Shown in pieces: positions 25,997 through 34,603 of a stretch of DNA of 64,000 bases. Within the stretch, counting starts at the first letter, position 1. Each line of letters begins with the position of its first letter. The translations under genes and the position numbers were made by a program. Source of the DNA: Planococcus sp. MER TA 32b (GTDB lineage Bacteria; Bacillota; Bacilli; Bacillales_A; Planococcaceae); assembly GCA_023715185.1 (NCBI GenBank), contig JAMCAN010000001.1, positions 1,922,001-1,986,000 on the forward strand, in the 5' to 3' direction. The notes under the pieces were generated by a model. It was not told the DNA's origin and made no database searches. It saw nothing but the letters and a program-made list of their open reading frames with translations.

Positions 25997-27700
25997 TCAG
26001 ACCCGCCATGCACTTTCCTTGCCCAGCACTTCAATCCGTTTCATGGACCCCGGCTCGAAGTTTTCAACAGCGGTCGCGGCTTCTTCAAGTGCTTTCGTGT
26101 AACGGAGCTGACGGAACGACTCCTCGGCTTCCATCAGCTTCTGGTTCATCTGAGGATTCGTTTTGCGGTAGCGGTTCCCATACTGGATGATCCGCTCGAT
26201 CAATTGAACATTTTCAACCATTTCAACCGCTTTTTCCTCGACTTCTTCAATGGACCGTTCAGCTTTCACCAGATAATTGTCCACTAATTTCATATTGAGA
26301 GGAACTTCCTGGAGACCCTGCATGGCCACAAACAGATTTTCTTCCGCTTCTTCAAGCCTGACATCCATTTCTTCCGGGATTCCCGGTGTATTGGCCTTAT
26401 GCAGCATTCTGTCAGTTTCCTGCAATTTGCGTTTGAGGACTTCGAGTCTTGCGCGGGCTTCATGCTCGTCTGTACGCAGGCTTTTCAGCGATTCAGAGAA
26501 AGTTTTCTGAGTCGAATCCAGACTTTCAAGTTCTGAGCGAATTTCGCTCAGCTCCTGCTGAAGACTTGAATAGGCCGACTGGTCTTCATTTGTCCGGGAT
26601 TCGAGCAAATCAAAACGTTTCTGCAATTCTTCCAGCGCTTCCAGACAAGTTTTAGGGATTTTTACATCGTTTTCCGAGATTTTATAACTTTGCTGCACGA
26701 CCGCGCATTCATCGGACATTTCACGCGTTTCCAATGTTACTTTTTCAAGCTTTTCGGCCGCGTCATTTTTATGCTGATCTACATAGTGTTTGGCTTCCAC
26801 TTCATTTTCAAGAAGTTCGTAAAAGGAATCCACTTTTTCTTTCATTTCTTCAACCGCATTTTTCGGTTCTTCAATATTTAGATTGATCACCTGTTCTTTT
26901 GCGGCCTCGAGTTCAATTTCCATCGCGTCCAGCTGTTTGGTGATCTCAAGATGCTCCAGATAATAGCTTTGAGATTCCATCTCACGGATTCCGCTGCGGA
27001 GCTCATTGATATAGGAAGGAATTTTGGACTGAATATCTGCAAGCAGCGGCGGGATGACTTCTATTAACCGGAAAATGTTCTTGGCTTCACCGGACAGGCT
27101 GATGACAATCTCGCGTGCTTTTAAATAGTTTCCTTCAGCAGTCAACTGATCGTATTCTTCAAATAGCGGCGTGAATGTTTCCAGCTTCTTCTCAAGCGGA
27201 CCGGCGGCTGCACCATATGAATACTGGTGAGCCAGCAAGCTTTTTCTGGCTTGTCTGTATTGGTCTCTTAGAAGATCCATTTCGCTGCGGTTCTTCTCAT
27301 CACTTCCGATGAGTTCTTCCAGTTCAATGAGAATCTCATTCATCTGGCCGTCCACCTGGCCAATTTTTTCCTCAGCCTTTTTCTCGGAAGCAGTCGCTTT
27401 TTTGAAGTTGAAACGGTCGACAGCATCTTCCGCATCGAAAAGCATGCCGTCAATCTGAGGGATATCCACATCCATCACTTCTGTCCATGTGGCACGCCAG
27501 CGTTCAAACATTTCCTCTGTCTGGCCGTTCATGTTAAGTTGTTTCACTTTTGTCAGTTCTTCTAATATCGGTTTATTTTGTATTTGCAGTTTTAATTGTT
27601 CCAAGCGTTCAATTTCCGTGTGATGCTTCTTTCGAAACATAAAGCCGACGATAATTACCGCTAATAGAATGATGACTGCAATGATGATATACTTCACCAT
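25997..27700 (-). CDS. ezrA: Septation ring formation regulator EzrA
   Basis: Membrane-anchored division protein that restrains FtsZ ring formation and links it to wall synthesis. The 567 aa have one N-terminal transmembrane helix (VKYIIIAVIILLAVIIVGFMF) followed by long spectrin-like coiled-coil repeats to the end, rich in Glu/Lys/Leu heptads. The size equals B. subtilis EzrA (562). Locus order (nifZ-thiI on one side, hisJ on the other) agrees. The ribosome site (GGGGG, about 11 bases before the ATG) is distant. Confidence 0.95.
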   Translation of the reverse strand: MVKYIIIAVIILLAVIIVGFMFRKKHHTEIERLEQLKLQIQNKPILEELTKVKQLNMNGQTEEMFERWRATWTEVMDVDIPQIDGMLFDAEDAVDRFNFKKATASEKKAEEKIGQVDGQMNEILIELEELIGSDEKNRSEMDLLRDQYRQARKSLLAHQYSYGAAAGPLEKKLETFTPLFEEYDQLTAEGNYLKAREIVISLSGEAKNIFRLIEVIPPLLADIQSKIPSYINELRSGIREMESQSYYLEHLEITKQLDAMEIELEAAKEQVINLNIEEPKNAVEEMKEKVDSFYELLENEVEAKHYVDQHKNDAAEKLEKVTLETREMSDECAVVQQSYKISENDVKIPKTCLEALEELQKRFDLLESRTNEDQSAYSSLQQELSEIRSELESLDSTQKTFSESLKSLRTDEHEARARLEVLKRKLQETDRMLHKANTPGIPEEMDVRLEEAEENLFVAMQGLQEVPLNMKLVDNYLVKAERSIEEVEEKAVEMVENVQLIERIIQYGNRYRKTNPQMNQKLMEAEESFRQLRYTKALEEAATAVENFEPGSMKRIEVLGKESAWRV

Positions 27701-27854
27701 AAGTCATATAGCCCCCTGTTCAAAATCACATTTCCAGCTCTATGTAATTAAAATATCTAGATTCTTATATTTTAACATGTTATTTACGCTTGTGTTCGCG
27801 AAAATTAAATAAAACAGATAAAATTTTTCATTTTAATCGAAAGCAGGTCGATCC

Positions 27855-28661
27855 ATGAAAAGAGATGCGCACATCCATTCCCCTTATTGCCCTCACGGCA
27901 CCAAAGACGCTTTGAAATCATACGTTGAGAAAGCGCTGGCTTCCGGATTTACGGATATCAGTTTTACGGAACATGCTCCCCTCCCCTCTTCCTTTGAAGA
28001 CACGACACCGGACAAAGACAGCGGTATGGATATGCCGACGCTGTCAGCTTATTTGGAAGCCGTTGCCGACGTGAAGGCCATTTATAAAAAAGACATTACA
28101 ATCCGCACTGGACTTGAAGTCGATTTCATCGAAGGCTGCGAAAATGAAACCCGGGTTTTTCTCGATGAATTCGGTCCAATGCTGGACGATTCAATTTTGT
28201 CGGTCCATTTCCTGAAAGTCGGCAATAAATACATTTGCATCGATTTCAGTAAGGATGCCTTTATGGAAGCCGCTCAGATTGCGGGCTCAACTTCCGCTTT
28301 ATATGATTTGTACTACGATGCAGTAGAACTATCGATCTCAGCAGATTTGGGATTGTACAAGCCGACTCGAATCGGACACCCGACATTGATACACAAATTC
28401 CAGCTAGACCATGGTGAAAAGATTGATGACAGGAGCCGGATTGAAAAAATGTTCCGTCACATCGCTGCTGCCGGATATGAAATCGATCTGAACAGTGCAG
28501 GTTTCTCAAAACCGGGCTGCCAGGAGTCCTATCCGCCTCAGGCTTATCTTCCATATGCGGAAGCATTGGGGATTCCGCTGGTCTACGGTTCTGATGCCCA
28601 TAGTGTCGCAGGCTTGCATAAGCATTACGAAAAACTCTATAATAAATCCACTATAAAATGA
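27855..28661 (+). CDS. hisJ: Histidinol-phosphatase HisJ (PHP family)
   Basis: Converts L-histidinol phosphate to L-histidinol, the eighth step of histidine synthesis. The 268 aa have the PHP metal ligands intact: DAHIHSPYCPHG at the N-terminus, SFTEHAPLP, RTGLEVDFIEG and YGSDAHSVAGL at the end. The ribosome site is weak (GCAGG). The rest of the his operon is not nearby, as in Bacillus where hisJ lies next to ezrA and ytsP. Confidence 0.93.
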   Translation: MKRDAHIHSPYCPHGTKDALKSYVEKALASGFTDISFTEHAPLPSSFEDTTPDKDSGMDMPTLSAYLEAVADVKAIYKKDITIRTGLEVDFIEGCENETRVFLDEFGPMLDDSILSVHFLKVGNKYICIDFSKDAFMEAAQIAGSTSALYDLYYDAVELSISADLGLYKPTRIGHPTLIHKFQLDHGEKIDDRSRIEKMFRHIAAAGYEIDLNSAGFSKPGCQESYPPQAYLPYAEALGIPLVYGSDAHSVAGLHKHYEKLYNKSTIK

Positions 28662-28674
28662 AATGAGGGTCTCC

Positions 28675-29154
28675 ATGTTTACTCAAACAGATTACAGCGG
28701 AACACGCACTGAACAATATGCCATGCTCGGCAAACAATTGGATGCGCTGCTTACCGGCGAAACAAACAAAATCGCCAATTTAAGCAACGCTGCCGCTCTT
28801 CTCAACCAATTTCTTGAACGCATCAATTGGGCAGGCTTCTATCTGATGGAAGAAGGCGAACTTGTTCTTGGACCATTCCAGGGTCTTCCTGCATGTGTGC
28901 GCATTCAAGTTGGACGCGGCGTTTGCGGCACAGCCGTTTCTGAAAGGAAGACGATGCTTGTTGAAGATGTCCATCAATTCCCTGGGCACATCGCCTGCGA
29001 TGCTGCATCCCGCTCGGAAATTGTCATTCCTTTGATCAAAGATGGTGAAGTGTTCGGTGTACTCGATATCGACAGCCCCGAACTCAGCCGATTTACAGAA
29101 GAAGACCAGGAAGGCCTGGAAGCGTTCACTGAAATTCTGATCAGCCATTTATAA
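28675..29154 (+). CDS. ytsP: GAF-domain free methionine-(R)-sulfoxide reductase (YtsP)
   Basis: A 159-aa single GAF domain protein of the fRMsr type that reduces free methionine-R-sulfoxide. The three family cysteines are present, in LPACVRI, RGVCGTAV and HIACDAAS; the motif FGVLDIDSPE closes the domain. ATG 28675 with GAGGGT four bases upstream is preferred to an ATG at 28663. It is 13 bp after hisJ and is cotranscribed with it. Confidence 0.92.
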   Translation: MFTQTDYSGTRTEQYAMLGKQLDALLTGETNKIANLSNAAALLNQFLERINWAGFYLMEEGELVLGPFQGLPACVRIQVGRGVCGTAVSERKTMLVEDVHQFPGHIACDAASRSEIVIPLIKDGEVFGVLDIDSPELSRFTEEDQEGLEAFTEILISHL

Positions 29155-29160
29155 AAATAT

Positions 29161-29197
29161 AAGCCGGAAATTCCGCACTGGAATTTCCGGCTTTTCT
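29161..29197. terminator. Bidirectional terminator ytsP / EAL gene
   Basis: Fourteen-bp perfect stem AAGCCGGAAATTCC / GGAATTTCCGGCTT with a five-base loop between convergent genes. Confidence 0.92.
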
Positions 29198-31103
29198 ATT
29201 TCGTGACTGATTCTGGCTGGTCCGCAGAACTTGTGCCGATAATTTTCTCGCGCGGCATCGCCAGCCATTTTTCAACCTGATTGATTACTGCCGGTTTGGC
29301 ATAATAATATCCCTGCACTTCCTGGCAGATCAACTGATGAAGGAAATTGCTTTCTTCCAGACGTTCAATTCCTTCCGCCAGACATGTAAGTTGGAAACGG
29401 TCAGCCATCGAAGCGATCGTCGTAACAATTCGCTGGCTGTTTTGATTGCTGTCGACATTTTCGATGAAGTCACGCGGAACCTTGATCTTGTCGACTTGGA
29501 CTTTTGCAAGAATGCCGAATGATGAATAACCGGTGCCGAAGTCATCAATCGCGATGCGGATGCCTGTCGCACGCAACGCATCAATTTTAGCCAAATCTTC
29601 TGGCCGGTTCTCGAACAAGGAGCGTTCAGTCAGTTCAATCTCCAGGCGATCCGGTTGAAATCCGATTTTTTTCAGGATTTGCAGCACTTCTTCGACAAAC
29701 CCCTCCTGCCGAATTTGTATAAATGATACGTTTACCGCCAACTTCAATGGACGGCCGATGGAATCTGACAGCATCTGAACTTCCCAGCAGGCTTTTTCAA
29801 GAATCCATTTGCCGAGCGGAACGATAAAACCATTTTTTTCTGCAATCTCGATGAATATCCCGGGAGATATCATCCCCATTTGAGGATGATCCCAGCGGAT
29901 CAGAGCTTCAACTCCTACAATCTGATTGGTTTTCAGCTCAATTTGCGGTTGATACACAACATGGAATTCCGAATCCAGATTAGCCTGGTAAAGAGCTTCT
30001 GATATCTGCACCTGATTCATTGTGCTGCTTTTCAATTTGTCCGATGAAAACACTATCTGGTTTATACCGTCGATTTTTGCCTGGTCCAATGCGAATTGGG
30101 CATGGCGCATCAATTCATCGCTGGAATCTCCGTCTGGCCCTGAAAGTGCAGCGCCTATATTGAAATTCAGCTGGTAATCATGGCCGAAAAGATCATATGG
30201 TGCAGTCAGGTAACGCAATATCTCTGTTAGATTTGCATCCAATTCCTCAATTTTGAAATTTGAAGCTGCACCAAGAAAAGTGCTTCCTTCTCCTTTTGCC
30301 AAATACGTCCCATCAGCCATTTTCTCTTCAAGCCTCTGTTTGACCATCAGCAGCAGTTCATCCGTCCGTTGATGGCCAAGAACATCGTACACGGACTGGA
30401 ACTGGTTCAATTCCAGTTTCCAAAGTAAGAGCTGTGTGTCTTTCAGTTTATGGTCGACATACAAATTAAAGTCAAAACGATTCGGGATTTTCAGGAACGG
30501 ATCAAGATAAGCAGTTTCTTCCGCTTTATGGATGTAATGGTACAGCAATTTTTCCTTATCCTTTATTGAGTACAGAGCGATCAGACCTACAATCCCGGCA
30601 ATCGAAATCAAAATCATACGAATGATATGATCTTCAATCCCCAGTAAAACCGTCAATTCTTTCGGTGCCGTCATCATTAATATACTTAAGCCCACCATTG
30701 AAGAAACGAATGAATAAAGGAGCATTCTGCGGCTTTGCAAAGCCATCGCCATCAATAAGTAGAGGAATGTCATCGACCAGATGGTGGTCGCCGCATCTTC
30801 TATGAAATACAGGAGGATAAGCGGGAACAGCATGTAATTCAATAAATATACATGAGGCCGCACTTTAGCGCTTCCCGGCTGCTTATTGACCCAAAGCGAC
30901 AAGAGCCCCAGAATGATCATCCCTGCCGGAACCGGATATTCCAGTAAAGAGGTTTCCTGTGCATCGAGCAGCATGTATATACTAAATATCAGTCCCCCTG
31001 CTAAATTACCCCATCCAATCGCATCTCCGATATGGCTTGTGAATTTAGACTTCAGACTCTCTGTTTCACTTATGTAATTGTCATTAACCCTATGCAATGT
31101 CAT
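29196..31103 (-). CDS. Membrane c-di-GMP phosphodiesterase: degenerate GGDEF plus EAL
   Basis: A 635-aa signalling protein. About six hydrophobic helices fill residues 28-180 (an unnamed sensor module), followed by a GGDEF domain whose signature is degraded (GEGSTFLG at the active-site turn), and then an EAL domain (~375-620). The EAL catalytic set looks complete: EALIRW, VNVSFIQ, IELTE, AIDDFGTGYSS, VDKIKVPRDF, LAEGIE and a glutamine before GYYYAKP. I infer active hydrolysis of c-di-GMP with the GGDEF as regulator or dimer part. GAGG lies eight bases before the ATG. B. subtilis has no such gene here, so it is a local addition. Confidence 0.88.
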   Translation of the reverse strand: MTLHRVNDNYISETESLKSKFTSHIGDAIGWGNLAGGLIFSIYMLLDAQETSLLEYPVPAGMIILGLLSLWVNKQPGSAKVRPHVYLLNYMLFPLILLYFIEDAATTIWSMTFLYLLMAMALQSRRMLLYSFVSSMVGLSILMMTAPKELTVLLGIEDHIIRMILISIAGIVGLIALYSIKDKEKLLYHYIHKAEETAYLDPFLKIPNRFDFNLYVDHKLKDTQLLLWKLELNQFQSVYDVLGHQRTDELLLMVKQRLEEKMADGTYLAKGEGSTFLGAASNFKIEELDANLTEILRYLTAPYDLFGHDYQLNFNIGAALSGPDGDSSDELMRHAQFALDQAKIDGINQIVFSSDKLKSSTMNQVQISEALYQANLDSEFHVVYQPQIELKTNQIVGVEALIRWDHPQMGMISPGIFIEIAEKNGFIVPLGKWILEKACWEVQMLSDSIGRPLKLAVNVSFIQIRQEGFVEEVLQILKKIGFQPDRLEIELTERSLFENRPEDLAKIDALRATGIRIAIDDFGTGYSSFGILAKVQVDKIKVPRDFIENVDSNQNSQRIVTTIASMADRFQLTCLAEGIERLEESNFLHQLICQEVQGYYYAKPAVINQVEKWLAMPREKIIGTSSADQPESVTK

Positions 31104-31329
31104 GTATATAACCTCATCCAGTGGAATTCTATTTTTTCAGAAGTATTCATTTTGTTATCGGCAAAACATTACATTTCTTTAGCTTTTCTTAGGTATTTCC
31201 AATTTTAAGGTTCAAACCGATTGATTAAGTATAGTTAATATAGCATATCTTCCTTTAAAATCACTATGCATTTATAAATTCAGACAATCTTCAAGGCAGT
31301 TTTCTAATTGATTTATGTATGGCAACCCT
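31104..31329. other. AT-rich intergenic region upstream of EAL gene
   Basis: About 225 bp with high AT content, expected to carry the promoter of the EAL gene. Several TATA-like words occur, but no pair I can support; no repeat or RNA gene seen. Confidence 0.5.
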
Positions 31330-31370
31330 TAAAAAAGCCAGAAGAGCATATGGAACGCTCCTCCGGCTTT
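31330..31370 (-). terminator. Terminator after megL
   Basis: Outer stem AAAGCC / GGCTTT with a long inner helix partly paired by G-U, followed by TTTTTT on the minus strand. Confidence 0.8.
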
Positions 31371-31422
31371 GCATAAACTCCATTAAACTGGCTGCCGCAT
31401 ATGGGCAACTTGCGGATAAAAT

Positions 31423-32637
31423 TTAAATTTCCTGCAGCTTCGCTTCTGGAGCGATCTTTTCAAATGCTCCGGCGAGATCTGCGACAATATCATCACTGGA
31501 CTCAAGTCCAATCGACAGGCGCAGCAATGAATCGGATATGCCCATTGCTGTCCGTGCAGTTTCAGGTACTACCGCATGGGTCATTGAAGCCGGATGCTGG
31601 ATCAGCGTTTCGGCGTCGCCAAGGCTGACAGCGATTTTGATCAGCCCCAGGGCGTTCATGAATTTCTGCGCCTCTTTTTTGCCTCCTTCCAGTTCAAATG
31701 AAATCAGGCCACCGCCTTTTTTCATCTGCCTCCGCGCCAATTCGTATTGAGGGTGGCTCGAGTCGGTTGGATAATAGATTTTACATACGCCAGGCTGCTG
31801 CTGTAAAAATGCAAGAACCTTTTCAGCATTTGAAATGTGGCGGTCCATTCTGACATGCAGCGTCTTAAGCCCTCTCAACAGCAGCCACGCGTCAAATGGC
31901 GACATGATGCCGCCGACATCTTTTTGGACAGTCATCCGGAGATGCTGCATTTCTTCTCCGTCTTTGCCCACTAGAATGCCACCGATGACATCTCCATGGC
32001 CATTGAGGTATTTGGTTGCGCTGTGGAGCACAAAATCCGCGCCCATTTCCAGAGGATTCTGCAGATACGGCGAACAGAAAGTATTATCAACGACCACTCG
32101 CAGCCCGTATTTCTTCGCCACTTTTATGGCTGCTTCCAGATTCACCAGTTCCATAGTGGGATTAATCGGTGTTTCCACATAAATGCAAACCGTCTCAGGC
32201 TTGATGGCCGCTTCGATTTCCTCTTCTGTAGTCATCGGGACCAGATCATGTGTGATGCCGTATTTTTCTTCCATTATTTCAAGAAGCCCGAATGTGCAGC
32301 CATAAATTCCCCGTGAACAAAGAACATGGTCATTGGCTTTCGTCAGGTAGATAAGAATCGCGCTTACCGACGCCATGCCGGAACCAAACGCCAGCGCCCC
32401 TTCGCCGTGTTCGATTTCAGCCATCCGCTCTTCCAGCACCCGGACTGTCGGATTTCCCAGCCGCGAATAAATATTGCCTTCGGTATTGCCAGCGAAACGA
32501 TTTTCCCCTTCTTCCGCTGTGGCAAATGAAAATGTTGAAGTCTGATAAAGCGGCGTCGCTAAACTGTCATGATGTTTCGAACTGTCATACCCCTTGTGTA
32601 TTACAGCAGTTTCCATACTCATTTTTGATTTCTCCAT
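31423..32637 (-). CDS. megL: Methionine gamma-lyase / Cys-Met metabolism PLP enzyme
   Basis: A 404-aa PLP enzyme. It has the PLP-binding SATKYLNGHGDVIGG, the substrate-phosphate region GNIYSRLGNPTVRVLE and, where methionine gamma-lyases carry a characteristic cysteine, the sequence GIYGCTFGLLE. That cysteine favours methionine gamma-lyase (methionine to methanethiol, 2-oxobutyrate and ammonia) over cystathionine gamma-synthase or -lyase. AGGGG lies eight bases before the ATG. A cre box overlies its transcription start. It is a single-gene unit. Confidence 0.85.
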   Translation of the reverse strand: MEKSKMSMETAVIHKGYDSSKHHDSLATPLYQTSTFSFATAEEGENRFAGNTEGNIYSRLGNPTVRVLEERMAEIEHGEGALAFGSGMASVSAILIYLTKANDHVLCSRGIYGCTFGLLEIMEEKYGITHDLVPMTTEEEIEAAIKPETVCIYVETPINPTMELVNLEAAIKVAKKYGLRVVVDNTFCSPYLQNPLEMGADFVLHSATKYLNGHGDVIGGILVGKDGEEMQHLRMTVQKDVGGIMSPFDAWLLLRGLKTLHVRMDRHISNAEKVLAFLQQQPGVCKIYYPTDSSHPQYELARRQMKKGGGLISFELEGGKKEAQKFMNALGLIKIAVSLGDAETLIQHPASMTHAVVPETARTAMGISDSLLRLSIGLESSDDIVADLAGAFEKIAPEAKLQEI

Positions 32638-32660
32638 CTTTTACACCCCTTATGCATAAA

Positions 32661-32676
32661 TAGAAAGCGCTTACAT
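32661..32676 (-). promoter_or_regulatory. megL: cre box (CcpA site) before megL
   Basis: On the minus strand ATGTAAGCGCTTTCTA, one mismatch from the catabolite-responsive element consensus WTGNAARCGNWWWCAW. It lies directly downstream of a perfect TATAAT (32683-32688), so it would cover the transcription start, a position where CcpA represses. Confidence 0.8.
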
Positions 32677-32682
32677 TATTCA

Positions 32683-32688
32683 ATTATA
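32683..32688 (-). promoter_or_regulatory. megL: megL -10 element
   Basis: Perfect TATAAT read on the minus strand, 45 bp before the start codon and just before the cre box; the -35 (TTTTCC) is poor. Confidence 0.5.
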
Positions 32689-32745
32689 TTCTAACGTGAA
32701 ACCCAGGAAAAGCAAAGTCGGCTTTCTTATATCTTTCTTTAGCAA

Positions 32746-32775
32746 TTGACTTTTATTATGGAAATCGGTTATACT
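32746..32775 (+). promoter_or_regulatory. rpsD: rpsD promoter
   Basis: TTGACT (32746-32751), an 18-bp spacer and TATACT (32770-32775): strong SigA-type promoter as expected for a ribosomal protein gene. Confidence 0.85.
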
Positions 32776-32781
32776 ATGCTT

Positions 32782-32990
32782 TGTGTAAAATAATCGCAGC
32801 AGTTGTATGTGCCTGCCTGCCCATTTTATTCCTTATATGAAAACACAGCCCACCTTCTGGTGACTGCGTCTGGAATATAGAGGTGTATCGCGTAACTCTT
32901 GGCTGCTGAGCGAAGGTACAGGACTATAAAATGGCTTGCAGCATGAATGCATCTGGTTTTTATTTTACTCTAAAAACCAACAACAGAGGA
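32782..32990 (+). ncRNA. rpsD leader (probable S4 autoregulatory leader RNA)
   Basis: About 215 bases separate the promoter from rpsD with no reading frame. The stretch holds several helices, for example the CCCACCTTCTGGTG area and GGCTGCTGAGCGAAGGTACA, a conserved-looking block. In Bacillus, S4 represses its own gene by binding a pseudoknotted rpsD leader, and this leader has the same position and size. The assignment is by location; the fold was not computed. Confidence 0.65.
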
Positions 32991-33000
32991 GGAGACTACT

Positions 33001-33603
33001 ATGTCTCGTTATACAGGTCCAGCATGGAAACTGTCCCGCCGTTTGGGTATCTCCCTTTCAGGCACAGGTAAAGAATTAGAAAAACGCCCTTACGCACCAG
33101 GTCAACACGGTGCCAACCAACGCAGAAAAGTTTCTGAGTATGGTTTGCAATTGCAGGAAAAACAAAAATTGCGCTTCATGTTCGGTGTAACTGAACGCCA
33201 ATTTAAAACTCTTTTCAACAAAGCAGGCAAAATGCCTGGTAAACATGGTGAAAACTTCATGATCTTGCTTGAAGCTCGCCTTGATAACGTTGTTTACCGT
33301 TTAGGTCTTGCGCGCACACGCCGCCAGGCTCGCCAATTGGTAAACCACGGACACATTCTTGTTGATGGCAAACGCCTTGATATCCCGTCATACAGCGTGA
33401 AACCAGGACAAACAATCGCTTTCCGTGAAAAATCAAACAACCTTGACATCGTCAACGAAGCAATCGAAGTGAACAGCTTTGTTCCTGAATACGTTTCTAT
33501 CGACGCTGACAAAAAAGAAGGTACATTCGTACGCTACCCAGAACGCAGCGAATTGTCTGCTGAAATCAACGAACAGTTGATCGTTGAGTACTACTCACGT
33601 TAA
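33001..33603 (+). CDS. rpsD: 30S ribosomal protein S4
   Basis: Primary 16S rRNA-binding protein that nucleates assembly of the small subunit body; 200 aa, family length. The start [26 protein letters not shown] and the S4 RNA-binding domain ([32 protein letters not shown]) are unmistakable. The N-terminus lacks the zinc-binding cysteines, so it is the C- type. AGGAGGAG precedes the ATG. Codon use is biased as in highly expressed genes. Monocistronic with leader and terminator. Confidence 0.98.
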   Translation: MSRYTGPAWKLSRRLGISLSGTGKELEKRPYAPGQHGANQRRKVSEYGLQLQEKQKLRFMFGVTERQFKTLFNKAGKMPGKHGENFMILLEARLDNVVYRLGLARTRRQARQLVNHGHILVDGKRLDIPSYSVKPGQTIAFREKSNNLDIVNEAIEVNSFVPEYVSIDADKKEGTFVRYPERSELSAEINEQLIVEYYSR

Positions 33604-33614
33604 TCTGATGATTT

Positions 33615-33649
33615 CAAACCCCGAACCGGTCTTCCGGTTCGGGGTTTTT
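33615..33649 (+). terminator. Terminator after rpsD
   Basis: Twelve-bp or longer stem AACCCCGAACCGG / CCGGTTCGGGGTT followed by TTTTT. Confidence 0.93.
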
Positions 33650-33706
33650 CTGTTGCCTTCATCCATTCTGACTTTATGATAAACTGGAGGAAATGGAGGT
33701 GCAGCA

Positions 33707-34507
33707 ATGAGATTAATATCAATTTGTCCAAGCAACACAGAATTGCTGGCTTTTTTGGGTGCGGAAAAGATGCTGGTCGGCATCGATGATTACTCGGACT
33801 GGCCAGAATCTGTCACCCACTTGCCGAGGCTTGGGCCTGATTTATCCATCCGCATGGATGAACTTGAAAAACTTGAGCCTGATCTGGTGCTGGCATCATT
33901 AAGCGTGCCGGGCATGGAGAAAAATATCGAAGAATTGAAAAAGAGGAATATCCCTCATATCATTTTAGATCCTCAAAGCCTGGAAGACATAGGACAGGAT
34001 TTACTGACAGTAGGAAAGGCCTGCGGGATTGATGCCCTTTCTGCATATGCGGCGTATACAGCAGCAATTGATGAGATGAAATCACGGTCTTCAGCTGTCT
34101 CGAGCCGCCCATCACTCTACTGGGAATGGTGGCCAAAACCGATATTCACTCCCGGAAAAATCAATTGGCTGACTGAAATCAGCCAAATCACCGGAGGCCG
34201 CAATCTATTCGACGACAAGGACCAGGCTAACGTTCAGACGGAATGGCAGGATGTCCAAACCCGAGATCCCGATTATATCCTGCTCGCCTGGGTCGGGATT
34301 ATGACAGATAAAGTGAAACCGGAGCTGGTTCGTAAAAGGCCGGGGTACAAGGATATGAAAGCAGCGGGAAATATCCACATCATGGAAGAGGAGCTTTATT
34401 GCCGGCCTTCCCCCCGCTTGCTGCAAGGTGCCATCAAGCTAGGCAGGCTGATTCATCCGGAATCCTTTGAATCGATGGAAATTCCGGAATTTCTGAAACG
34501 TGTGTAA
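33707..34507 (+). CDS. BtuF-like substrate-binding domain protein without signal peptide
   Basis: A 266-aa protein with the fold of cobalamin/iron-siderophore binding proteins: MRLISICPSNTELLAFLGA at the N-terminus, LEKLEPDLVLASLS in the middle and RDPDYILLAWVGI toward the end. It starts directly with the domain; there is no signal peptide or lipobox and no ABC transporter genes nearby, so it should be cytoplasmic. Ligand unknown; cobinamide or a corrinoid is a guess by fold. GGAGG lies seven bases before the ATG. Single-gene unit. Confidence 0.8.
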   Translation: MRLISICPSNTELLAFLGAEKMLVGIDDYSDWPESVTHLPRLGPDLSIRMDELEKLEPDLVLASLSVPGMEKNIEELKKRNIPHIILDPQSLEDIGQDLLTVGKACGIDALSAYAAYTAAIDEMKSRSSAVSSRPSLYWEWWPKPIFTPGKINWLTEISQITGGRNLFDDKDQANVQTEWQDVQTRDPDYILLAWVGIMTDKVKPELVRKRPGYKDMKAAGNIHIMEEELYCRPSPRLLQGAIKLGRLIHPESFESMEIPEFLKRV

Positions 34508-34550
34508 GTCAGAAGCTTCTGATTTTGAAGTTTCCTTCTATAATAATACA

Positions 34551-34588
34551 AAAAAGCGACGCTACCGAATTCGGTGGCGTCGCTTTTA
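34551..34588. terminator. Bidirectional terminator
   Basis: Stem AAAAGCGACGC / GCGTCGCTTTT with an inner CCGAATTCGG helix, between two convergent genes. Confidence 0.92.
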
Positions 34589-34603
34589 ATTTGAATCCTT
34601 ATT

